Source: Actinomyces sp. | GTDB taxonomy: Bacteria; Actinomycetota; Actinomycetes; Actinomycetales; Actinomycetaceae | Assembly (NCBI GenBank): GCA_012837655.1 | Contig: DUQT01000002.1 | Span: 1-8,068 of the forward strand | DNA: 8,068 nt | Direction: 5' to 3' | Part shown: positions 1 to 5,697 of the stretch, piece by piece | Layout of the letters: each line of letters begins with the position of its first letter | Position numbering within the stretch: the stretch's first letter is position 1 | Position numbers and translations under genes: made by a program | Notes under the pieces: generated by a model | Databases searched by the model: none | Seen by the model: only the letters and a program-made list of their open reading frames with translations | What the model was told of the DNA's origin: nothing

Positions 1-1
1 A

Positions 2-595
2 ACTTATGGTTCCACCCCGTATGAGGCCGGCACCCAGTATGGATCCGGCAACCCGTATGAACCGGGTTCGTACTCGCCCAACGCTTCTTATGGCGCTGGT
101 TCTGAACCGTACTCGCAGGCACGTCCGCAATACGGTCCGGGCTCTGCGCCCTACAGTCAGGGCGCCGCGCCGTATGGATACGGATACAACCAGCAATACT
201 CGCAGCCACTGCAGACCCAACCTGGCCAGGCGCAGCCTAACCAGACTGGAACAGCTCAGGCCCAGCCCAGGCAGGCCCAGCCGGCAGTCCAGACAGCTCC
301 GCTCCCGAAGCGTAGCCCGTTGAAGGATGGCCCTGGGGTGACCACCTTCCTCGGCATTACCGGCCTGCTGTTCGTTGTTTTCGCAGTACTTTGGGGCCTG
401 TGGATGACCGGAGTCTTTGTTGAATCCGTCTACATGTTCACCGCGACTGTCGGTGTTGCATACATCGTGACTGGATTGGTTCTTGGCGTCCGCGCACTGA
501 TGGGCAAGCGTGGCACCTGGCTCACTGCGCTAACGATTCTGGTCACCATCTTGTTGCCGTTCTTCCTTGGCATTACCGGCTCGCAGGTTCTATAA
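2..595 (+). CDS. Small membrane protein with Pro/Tyr/Gly/Gln-rich cytoplasmic tail (5' end outside window)
   Basis: An open frame runs unbroken from the left edge to TAA at 593-595, so the 5' end is missing and 197 residues are visible. About the first 105 residues are low complexity. They begin with Tyr/Gly/Pro/Ser motifs (PYEAG, QYGSG, PYEPG, QYGPG, PYSQG), become Gln/Pro/Ala-rich (QPGQAQPNQ), and end in a basic PLPKR stretch. Three hydrophobic segments follow at about visible residues 113-137, 143-165 and 173-197, and the protein stops directly after the last. This is a common actinobacterial layout: a disordered cytoplasmic tail on a small integral membrane protein. A TTG at 320 could be taken as a start, but the tail is in frame and typical, so I include it. 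The next gene follows 12 bases later and is probably co-transcribed. I do not recognise a family; a role in the cell envelope is only a guess. Confidence 0.8.
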   Translation, partial: TYGSTPYEAGTQYGSGNPYEPGSYSPNASYGAGSEPYSQARPQYGPGSAPYSQGAAPYGYGYNQQYSQPLQTQPGQAQPNQTGTAQAQPRQAQPAVQTAPLPKRSPLKDGPGVTTFLGITGLLFVVFAVLWGLWMTGVFVESVYMFTATVGVAYIVTGLVLGVRALMGKRGTWLTALTILVTILLPFFLGITGSQVL

Positions 596-607
596 GAGGT
601 GAAAAAC

Positions 608-1264
608 ATGAGTGAAAATAATTCCTCCGCTGCCACTCCCGAAGAGGTAGCCGACGTTGAAGAAACCCAACAACTACCCTCACATGAAGTAGATGAAACA
701 CGGGTCATGGAACAAGATTCTGAACTTCCCGAGCTCAATTTCGACCCCGCCGAGTCACCCTCGGCCTTCGACCCGCGCGTAACCGGTGAAACCGACGCGC
801 CAACGAATGCCCCCAAGCCGGGCACGTCCGAAGACGAGACCACGCAGCTCGATGCGACTGAAGCTTCCGCTGAAACCAGCGCTCTGGAAGCCGGCACCCC
901 CGGGGAGGACTACACCCAGGGCGACGCCTCCCTTGAGTTGCCTGACAAAGCTCCGTCCTCGTGGGATGAAGTAAATCCTTTCGATGACGACGAAACTGGC
1001 CCACTTGGCACCAGGCAAACCGCAAAATCAGTTGACGTGGAAACCGAAACTGAGGCGGACGAACCTCGCAAGTCGGTTAAGTTCGGCCTGTTGACATGGT
1101 CGCTCGTCATGATCGTGATTGGCGTGGCGATAATCGCGATGCCGTGGTGGAACTTCGTGGATTGGCCGATTGTTGGCACGGCTGCGTTCGCTGTGATGGG
1201 AATAATCATGCTGATAACAGCACTGGTTTCATTTCTCAGTGAAAGCAAGTCCCGCAAAGGTTAA
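608..1264 (+). CDS. Hypothetical acidic protein with two C-terminal transmembrane helices
   Basis: This 218-residue protein has two parts. Residues 1 to about 153 are highly acidic, Thr/Ser/Pro-rich and predicted disordered, with many Glu and Asp and no cysteine. After a short basic patch (RKSVK, about 154-158) come two hydrophobic helices at about 159-178 and 187-210, joined by the loop PWWNFVDW, and a basic tail SKSRKG. The basic patch suggests the acidic region is cytoplasmic. I chose ATG at 608 because AGAGGTG at 595-601 gives a ribosome-binding site 6 bases upstream; the in-frame GTG at 599 is part of that site. The gene follows the preceding membrane-protein gene by 12 bases and probably shares its mRNA. 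The two-helix end loosely resembles the membrane part of LiaF/PspC-type envelope-stress proteins, but I see no diagnostic motif. Confidence 0.75.
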   Translation: MSENNSSAATPEEVADVEETQQLPSHEVDETRVMEQDSELPELNFDPAESPSAFDPRVTGETDAPTNAPKPGTSEDETTQLDATEASAETSALEAGTPGEDYTQGDASLELPDKAPSSWDEVNPFDDDETGPLGTRQTAKSVDVETETEADEPRKSVKFGLLTWSLVMIVIGVAIIAMPWWNFVDWPIVGTAAFAVMGIIMLITALVSFLSESKSRKG

Positions 1265-1284
1265 AATCTCGCGGAAAGACGACA

Positions 1285-1314
1285 TTCAAGCAGATACCCC
1301 CTAAGGTATATACT
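1285..1314 (+). promoter_or_regulatory. Candidate promoter for the CstR-like repressor gene
   Basis: TATACT at 1309-1314 is a near-consensus -10 element. TTCAAG at 1285-1290 is a weak -35 at 18-base spacing. Transcription would start near 1321, giving a leader of about 114 bases before the repressor ATG. The first ATACC...GGTAT site lies in the spacer and touches the -10, so a bound repressor would block RNA polymerase. The -10 is convincing; the -35 is not. Confidence 0.5.
1294..1309. promoter_or_regulatory. CsoR/CstR-type operator-like site 1
   Basis: ATACCCCCTAAGGTAT is a pseudo-palindrome with ATACC and GGTAT half-sites separated by six bases. Operators of the CsoR/CstR family are typically short G/C-tract pseudo-palindromes of this ATACC...GGTAT kind. 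The site overlaps the candidate -10 of the repressor gene, as expected for autoregulation. The match is by eye from family knowledge; binding is inferred. Confidence 0.6.
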
Positions 1315-1328
1315 ACTCTTGAGTACAT

Positions 1329-1342
1329 ATACCAGGGGGTAT
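1329..1342. promoter_or_regulatory. CsoR/CstR-type operator-like site 2
   Basis: ATACCAGGGGGTAT repeats the ATACC/GGTAT half-site pair with four bases between, just downstream of the predicted transcription start. With site 1 it makes a twin-operator arrangement whose centres are about 34 bases apart, near three helical turns, so two repressor tetramers could sit on the same face. Site 2 is also nearly the reverse complement of site 1. Confidence 0.55.
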
Positions 1343-1434
1343 TCTTTTTGGCCGCAAGTCCAGGAGCTACTCCCAACGAAATCTGCGAAGGCGCACACCG
1401 CGTTCGCTCAACTGATTGGCAGGTGGGCAATCCC

Positions 1435-1704
1435 ATGACAAGTCCAGTGCAACTAGACGACAAAGACCGTCGTGCAGTTAGGAATAGATTGTCGAGGGCG
1501 CGCGGACAGCTCGATGCGGTGATCCGGCAGCTGGAAGAAAATCGCGACTGTTTGGACGTACTCCCTCAGATGATCGCGGCTTCCAAAGCAGTTGATCGTG
1601 CGACCTATGCAATGGTTCTGTCCGCCATCGAATCTTGCGCCAATGAGCCCGGCGACCACCCCGACATCACGGAGCTGAAGAAACTCTTCCTGTCGCTAGC
1701 CTAA
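1435..1704 (+). CDS. CsoR-family transcriptional repressor, CstR-like persulfide-sensor type
   Basis: This 89-residue protein is a small all-helical DNA-binding repressor of the CsoR/FrmR (DUF156) family, at the usual length. The family signature RLSRARGQLDAVIRQLEE spans residues 18-35, followed by RDCLDVLPQ. Cys39 matches the invariant family cysteine and Cys68 the second. The copper-sensing His four residues before that cysteine in CsoR is Ala64 here. Two cysteines 29 residues apart without the His is the CstR pattern (Cys31/Cys60 in Staphylococcus aureus), which senses persulfides by forming cross-links between the cysteines. The downstream rhodanese-fused CoA-disulfide reductase supports that reading. 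I chose ATG 1435 because AGGTGGG (1421-1427) lies just upstream and the protein then has family length; TTG 1348 would add about 29 atypical residues. Two operator-like sites upstream suggest autorepression. A metal-sensing role is not excluded. Confidence 0.88.
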   Translation: MTSPVQLDDKDRRAVRNRLSRARGQLDAVIRQLEENRDCLDVLPQMIAASKAVDRATYAMVLSAIESCANEPGDHPDITELKKLFLSLA

Positions 1705-1732
1705 TAATCCGGGCAATTGCTTGATTATTTTT
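1703..1732 (+). terminator. Weak A/T-rich hairpin at the repressor stop codon
   Basis: AATAATC (1703-1709) and GATTATT (1723-1729) are perfect inverted repeats around a 13-base loop, followed by TTTC. The left arm begins within the stop codon. The stem is A/T-rich and weak, so this would be a leaky terminator or an mRNA end stabiliser that still allows read-through to the reductase gene. It could also be chance. Confidence 0.3.
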
Positions 1733-1737
1733 CACCG

Positions 1738-1788
1738 GTTGCGTGGCGACGCATCGCGCAACTATGTCAACCTAGGGAGATAACTCCT
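1738..1788 (+). other. Leader region of the reductase gene with competing short hairpins
   Basis: In the 143-base gap, GTTGCG (1738-1743) can pair with CGCAAC (1757-1762), or TGCGT (1740-1744) with ACGCA (1749-1753). The two pairings share bases and exclude each other. A third small hairpin pairs GGGAG (1775-1779) with CTCCT (1784-1788). I see no ATACC...GGTAT site and no clear promoter here. This may be structured leader RNA, but the stems are short. Confidence 0.25.
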
Positions 1789-1847
1789 GGGACCGACCCA
1801 AATCAGAAACCAGACCTCACTAGAACTTTTACCAGTAAAGGAAACCC

Positions 1848-3539
1848 ATGAAACTTGTCATCGTAGGTGGCGTTGCGGGAGGAATGTCCGCAGCCACGCG
1901 TGCCCGCCGTCTAGACGAACACGCCGAAATCGTAGTTTTCGAGGCCGGTCCTTACGTCTCTTTTGCTAATTGTGGCTTGCCCTATCACCTGGGCGGTGAG
2001 ATCGAGGATCGCGACGAGCTACTCCTGCATACTCCCGAGTCGCTCGCCCGCAGGTCCGCGCTTGATGTGCGCGTAAACTCCAAGGTCACTGCGATCAACC
2101 GCGCTGATAAGACCGTAACCGTCGAAGGCCCTGACGGTGAGTACACCGAGTCTTACGACAAGCTAATCCTCTCCCCCGGATCGGTAGCCGTCACGCCCCC
2201 TATCGAGGGCATCGACCACCCCGCCGTAACGACCCTTCGCACTATTCCTGAGCTTGACCACGTCATGGAGCTGGCAGAAGCCGGGCTGAAGAAGTCGGGT
2301 GACAAGGCTCGCGCAGTTGTAATCGGCGCTGGTTTCATCGGCCTGGAAGCCGTAGAAGCCCTAGTACACCGCGGATTCGAAGTTGACCTAGTTGAGTTTG
2401 CCGATCACGTCCTCCCGAAGATGCTCGATCCCGACCTGGCGGTTCTGCTTCACCGCGAGCTACGCAAGCATGGCGTTGGCGTGCACCTCGGCGTTGCCGC
2501 AGATTCCTTCCGCGACGGTGAGGAACGACCCGTAGTTGTCACCCTCAACACCGGTGAGGAGATCGAGGCCGACCTCGTAATCACTTCTATTGGCGTGCGT
2601 CCGAATTCGAAACTTGCGGAAGATGCGGGTCTTGAGCTCGGCGCTGGTGGCGCAATCGTCGTAGATGAAAATCAGTACACATCCGACCCGGACATTCTGG
2701 CCGTCGGCGACGCCGTTGAAGTTCTGTTCCACGACGGCCGCCGCGGTTCAGTCATGCTCGCAGGTCCGGCAAACCGCCAGGGCCGCCGTGCCGCTGACGT
2801 CGTCTCGGGTCACAAGACCATCAAGCAGCAACCCGTATTGGGCACCGCAGGCGTTCGCGTGTTCGACCTTGTAGCTGCCGCGACCGGTTCCAACACCGCA
2901 GCACTGGACAAGGCCGGAACCGACCACATTCTCGTCCACGTCCACACCCTGAATCACGCGGGATACTACCCCGGAGCCAAGCCGATCCACCTAAACGCAA
3001 CGTTCGACAAGGAAGGTCACCTTCTTGGCGCGCAGGCTGTGGGGCACGAGGGCGTGGCTCGCCGAATCGATATCCTTGCGACCGCGATCCGCGCGGGCAT
3101 GACCGCGGAGGATCTCGCTGAGCTTGAACTCACCTATGCCCCGCCGCTGGGCTCCGCTAAGGACCTCGTAAACATGGTTGGTTTCAGTGCGCAGAACATT
3201 CTGCTCGGTGATGCCCCCACCTGGGACTTGCGAGACCTGGATGAGATCAAGGAAAGCCACCTGATCCTGGACGTGCGTCCAACCGCAGCTGTTACGGAGG
3301 ATCGCCGCATTCCGGGTGTTCCGAACATTCCTATCTTCGAGCTTCGCGATCGCCTAGATGAGGTTCGCGATCTTGCGGACGGACGTCCGATCGCGCTGCA
3401 CTGCAAGACGGGTGTCAACTCGTATTTGGCTCAGCGTATTTTGATGCAGGAAGGCTTTGAGGCCTACAACTGCTCGGGCGGATACGACACGATGGGCCTG
3501 TTCTTGGAGGCCCAAAAAACCAAGCGCCAGGATTCCTAA
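1848..3539 (+). CDS. CoA-disulfide/CoA-persulfide reductase with C-terminal rhodanese domain (CDR-Rhod)
   Basis: This 563-residue cytoplasmic flavoenzyme should use NAD(P)H to reduce CoA disulfide or CoA persulfide, with the rhodanese domain handling sulfane sulfur. The FAD-binding GGVAGGMSAATRAR is at residues 7-20. SFANCGLPY places the single redox cysteine typical of CoA-disulfide reductases at Cys42. A second Rossmann motif, VIGAGFIGLE (about 158-167), would bind NAD(P)H. The FAD-contact motif DILAVGDAVE is present, and YAPPLGSAKDLVNMVGF is the family's dimer-interface signature. The rhodanese domain fills about the last 95 residues, with catalytic Cys519 in CKTGVNSY and another cysteine at 542. 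Length fits the CoADR-RHD class. AAAGGA (1837-1842) precedes ATG 1848. No operator-like site lies in the gap, so expression probably depends on read-through from the repressor promoter. This enzyme class occurs with CstR in other bacteria. NADH-peroxidase-like or polysulfide reductase activity is also possible. Confidence 0.9.
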   Translation: MKLVIVGGVAGGMSAATRARRLDEHAEIVVFEAGPYVSFANCGLPYHLGGEIEDRDELLLHTPESLARRSALDVRVNSKVTAINRADKTVTVEGPDGEYTESYDKLILSPGSVAVTPPIEGIDHPAVTTLRTIPELDHVMELAEAGLKKSGDKARAVVIGAGFIGLEAVEALVHRGFEVDLVEFADHVLPKMLDPDLAVLLHRELRKHGVGVHLGVAADSFRDGEERPVVVTLNTGEEIEADLVITSIGVRPNSKLAEDAGLELGAGGAIVVDENQYTSDPDILAVGDAVEVLFHDGRRGSVMLAGPANRQGRRAADVVSGHKTIKQQPVLGTAGVRVFDLVAAATGSNTAALDKAGTDHILVHVHTLNHAGYYPGAKPIHLNATFDKEGHLLGAQAVGHEGVARRIDILATAIRAGMTAEDLAELELTYAPPLGSAKDLVNMVGFSAQNILLGDAPTWDLRDLDEIKESHLILDVRPTAAVTEDRRIPGVPNIPIFELRDRLDEVRDLADGRPIALHCKTGVNSYLAQRILMQEGFEAYNCSGGYDTMGLFLEAQKTKRQDS

Positions 3540-3638
3540 TCGTCTCCTGTAGTTTTCTGAAACCGGATCGGGACTGCACGCTATACCCGCATTTCACGGG
3601 AAGCTAAAAGAAACACACAGCCCAATCCCGATAGAACG

Positions 3639-3673
3639 AATGGGGCGAAGAGTATTGAACTCTTCGCCCCATT
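3639..3673. terminator. Bidirectional hairpin terminator between the reductase gene and metG
   Basis: AATGGGGCGAAGAGT (3639-3653) and ACTCTTCGCCCCATT (3659-3673) form a perfect 15-bp stem with a 5-base loop, ATTGA. It lies between convergent genes, about 100 bases from the reductase stop and 91 bases from the metG stop, so it can serve both. Neither side has a strong T run (GTCTGTCT on the plus strand, CGTTCTAT on the minus), which is common for actinobacterial terminators. Confidence 0.8.
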
Positions 3674-3764
3674 GTCTGTCTAATGGCTGGAATGCTGCGA
3701 TAAATCTCTGAATGCGCCGCTGTCTACGGCTTCACTTCGCAGATGTTTCCACGCACTCCACGCG

Positions 3765-5579
3765 TCACTCACCTAGGTTCGAGTAGCGCTCCAGTTCTTC
3801 TTCAACGACGGATTCATCCAGCTTCTGGAATACCGGCTTCGGCTTCGCAATCGGAGTTCCCACAACGATCGGATGTCGCTCCCACGACGGGAAGTTAGAG
3901 TAATCGCCGGTGACTATCGGATAGTTGATCTCAGCCCCGTCCTCGTCCTTCACATCCAAGTCGGTGACTTCTTCAATGTGCGGCATTGGCGCGATTTCGC
4001 CCGTTCCGCCCATGACCAGGTCAACGGCGTTCGCGGAGTGCGGCAGGAACGGCGACAGCATCAGATTCAAGTCACTGACCGCCTGCGCCAACGTCCACAG
4101 GATCGTGCGTAGACGCGGCATTTCCTCTTCGGACTTCAGTTTGAACGGGGTTGTGTCCGCGACGTACTTGTTTGCCTCCGCGACAAGTGCCATGATTTCG
4201 CGGATTGCCGCCTTCTGATGGTGACTACGAATGAGGTCGCCGACCTCGTCGAAGCCCTTCTCAATCTTGTCCAGAAGAGCTTTGTCGATTTCTTCAAGTT
4301 CGCCAGGTTCGGGGATTTCACCGATTCGTTTCGAAATCATCGAGGCCGTGCGGTTGACCAGGTTGCCCCATCCCGCTACCAGTTCAGAGTTGGTGCGGCG
4401 AACAAACTCCGCCCACGTGAAGTCCGCGTCGGACGTTTCCGGCCCAGCGGCGCTAATGAAGTAGCGCAACGCGTCAGGCTGATAGCGCGAAAGCATGTCG
4501 CGCACGTAGATAACAATTCCGCGCGAGGACGCGAATTTCTTGCCCTCCATCGTGAGGAACTCTGAAGAAACAACCTCGGTAGGCAGGTTCAACCTGCCGA
4601 ACTCGCCAGGTTCGCCGCCCTTGTCTCCCTCACCGTTGTAGCCCAGAATTTCAGCAGGCCAAATCTGGGAGTGGAAAACAATATTGTCCTTGCCCATGAA
4701 GTAGTAGGACAGGGCCTCGGGGTCGTTCCACCACTTGCGCCAAGCTTCCGGATCGCCGATGCGTCGCGCCCACTCAATGGATGCGGACAGGTAACCAACC
4801 ACGGCGTCGAACCAGACGTACAGACGCTTGGATGGTTGATCCTCCCAGCCCGGGACCGGGATTCCCCAGTCAATATCACGAGTCATGGCGCGTGGGCGAA
4901 TATCTTCTAGGAAGTTTTGGCTGAACTTGATTACGTTAGGACGCCATAGGCCCGACTCGGCACGTTCATCCAACCATGCGGACAGTGCCTTTGAGAGTGC
5001 GGGCAGATCCAGGAAGTAGTGGTCAGTCTCAACGAACTTGGGAGTTTCCCCGTTGATCTTCGACTTCGGATTAATCAAGTCGGTCGGGTCCAGCTGGTTA
5101 CCACACGTGTCGCACTGGTCACCGCGAGCACCCTGCGCACCACAGATTGGGCACTGGCCCTCAATGTAGCGGTCCGGCAGCGTACGTCCGGTCGACGGAG
5201 AAATCGCACCATGAGTGGTTTTCACAAGCATGTACCCGTTGTCACGAACGACCTCGAACATTGCACGAACGACTTCGTAATGGTTCCCGGTCGTGGTTCG
5301 CGTGAATAGGTCGTAGGAAAGGCCAAGTGCGACGAGGTCTTCAACGATTAGGCGGTTATTCTTGTCGGCGAGCTCGCGGGGCTTCATTCCCTGCTCATCC
5401 GCGGCAACCAGGATGGGTGTGCCGTGTTCGTCAGTTCCTGAAACCATGAGCACATCATGCCCACGCATTCGCATGTAGCGGGAAAATACGTCGGAGGGCA
5501 CTCCGAAACCTGCTACGTGTCCAATATGGCGGGGGCCATTTGCATATGGCCAGGCTACAGCTGACAGAATTCGACTCAT
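3765..5579 (-). CDS. metG: Methionyl-tRNA synthetase
   Basis: This class I aminoacyl-tRNA synthetase charges tRNA-Met with methionine, using ATP, in the cytoplasm. Counting from GTG 5585, the HIGH motif is at residues 20-23 (PYANGPRHIGH), with GTDEHGTP at 50-57. Four zinc-ligand cysteines (145, 148, 158, 161) in CPxC...CDTC form the knuckle of the four-Cys MetRS type. The KMSKS position reads KFASS (350-354), followed by RGIVIYVRDML. The anticodon-binding helical domain contains ELVAGWGNLVNRT. The protein ends with VGTPIAKPKPVFQKLDE and a short acidic tail, with no Trbp111-type tRNA-binding domain, as is usual for actinobacterial MetG. I prefer ATG 5579 (604 residues) because the family begins MSRILSAVAWPYANG; GTG at 5585 adds two residues. 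No clear ribosome-binding site precedes either start, and a perfect palindrome covers the start codon. rsmI lies 112 bases upstream on the same strand. Confidence 0.97.
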   Translation of the reverse strand: MSRILSAVAWPYANGPRHIGHVAGFGVPSDVFSRYMRMRGHDVLMVSGTDEHGTPILVAADEQGMKPRELADKNNRLIVEDLVALGLSYDLFTRTTTGNHYEVVRAMFEVVRDNGYMLVKTTHGAISPSTGRTLPDRYIEGQCPICGAQGARGDQCDTCGNQLDPTDLINPKSKINGETPKFVETDHYFLDLPALSKALSAWLDERAESGLWRPNVIKFSQNFLEDIRPRAMTRDIDWGIPVPGWEDQPSKRLYVWFDAVVGYLSASIEWARRIGDPEAWRKWWNDPEALSYYFMGKDNIVFHSQIWPAEILGYNGEGDKGGEPGEFGRLNLPTEVVSSEFLTMEGKKFASSRGIVIYVRDMLSRYQPDALRYFISAAGPETSDADFTWAEFVRRTNSELVAGWGNLVNRTASMISKRIGEIPEPGELEEIDKALLDKIEKGFDEVGDLIRSHHQKAAIREIMALVAEANKYVADTTPFKLKSEEEMPRLRTILWTLAQAVSDLNLMLSPFLPHSANAVDLVMGGTGEIAPMPHIEEVTDLDVKDEDGAEINYPIVTGDYSNFPSWERHPIVVGTPIAKPKPVFQKLDESVVEEELERYSNLGE

Positions 5580-5600
5580 AGGCACTACTTTAGTGCCTAT
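5578..5600 (-). promoter_or_regulatory. Perfect palindrome over the metG start codon
   Basis: ATAGGCACTA (5578-5587) and TAGTGCCTAT (5591-5600) are perfect inverted repeats around a 3-base spacer. On the minus strand the downstream arm ends with the first two bases of the metG ATG. It could be an operator for a dimeric regulator, or an mRNA hairpin that hides the start codon. A 3-base loop is short but possible. Confidence 0.5.
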
Positions 5601-5655
5601 GCGGGTAGTGGTTCCACTTTGTGCACAGCCTGAACCGCTTGTTTTTACTGATACG

Positions 5656-5679
5656 AGGGCGGGCTAGCCCTGTCTTTTT
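5656..5679 (+). terminator. Terminator-like hairpin on the plus strand, antisense to the rsmI-metG gap
   Basis: AGGGC (5656-5660) and GCCCT (5667-5671) pair around a 6-base loop, followed by GTCTTTTT (5672-5679). This has the form of an intrinsic terminator on the plus strand, although both flanking genes are on the minus strand. It could stop antisense transcription coming out of metG. In the minus direction the stem has no T run. Confidence 0.35.
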
Positions 5680-5697
5680 GCTGGAGTGCGGTTTGGC

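Larger units (their letters stand above)
1294..1349 (+). terminator. Large inverted repeat with T run, possible terminator of the membrane-protein operon
   Basis: The left arm ATACCCCCTAAGGTATAT (1294-1311) pairs with ATATACCAGGGGGTAT (1327-1342) throughout, except for an extra AA in the left arm. TCTTTTT (1343-1349) follows directly. In RNA arriving from the upstream membrane-protein genes this could form a long hairpin followed by a U run, the form of an intrinsic terminator. The same bases hold the two operator-like sites, so the hairpin could be a by-product of those sites. Confidence 0.45.

Noticed and set aside
6..323. 105-residue Arg/Pro-rich frame starting MVPPRMRP
   Set aside because: It is a frame shadow of the real Tyr/Pro/Gln-rich tail, which reads one frame over without a stop into the transmembrane part. 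An Arg/Pro/Thr-rich composition is typical of a GC-rich off-frame.
430..1257. Minus-strand frames over the acidic membrane protein, up to 155 residues
   Set aside because: They are Ser/Val-rich or Arg-rich mirror frames of the Glu/Asp/Thr-rich coding strand, lack ribosome-binding sites and overlap two supported genes.
1348..1434. TTG 1348 as start of the CsoR-family repressor
   Set aside because: It would add 29 residues with no family similarity and would begin inside or next to the operator and T run; ATG 1435 has a better upstream site and gives the usual length.
1435..1704. Copper (CsoR) or formaldehyde (FrmR) sensor assignment
   Set aside because: The His that completes the CsoR Cys-His-Cys site is Ala64, and the N-terminus lacks the FrmR-type short Pro-led start. 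The rhodanese-fused neighbour favours a sulfur sensor, although metal sensing is not strictly excluded.
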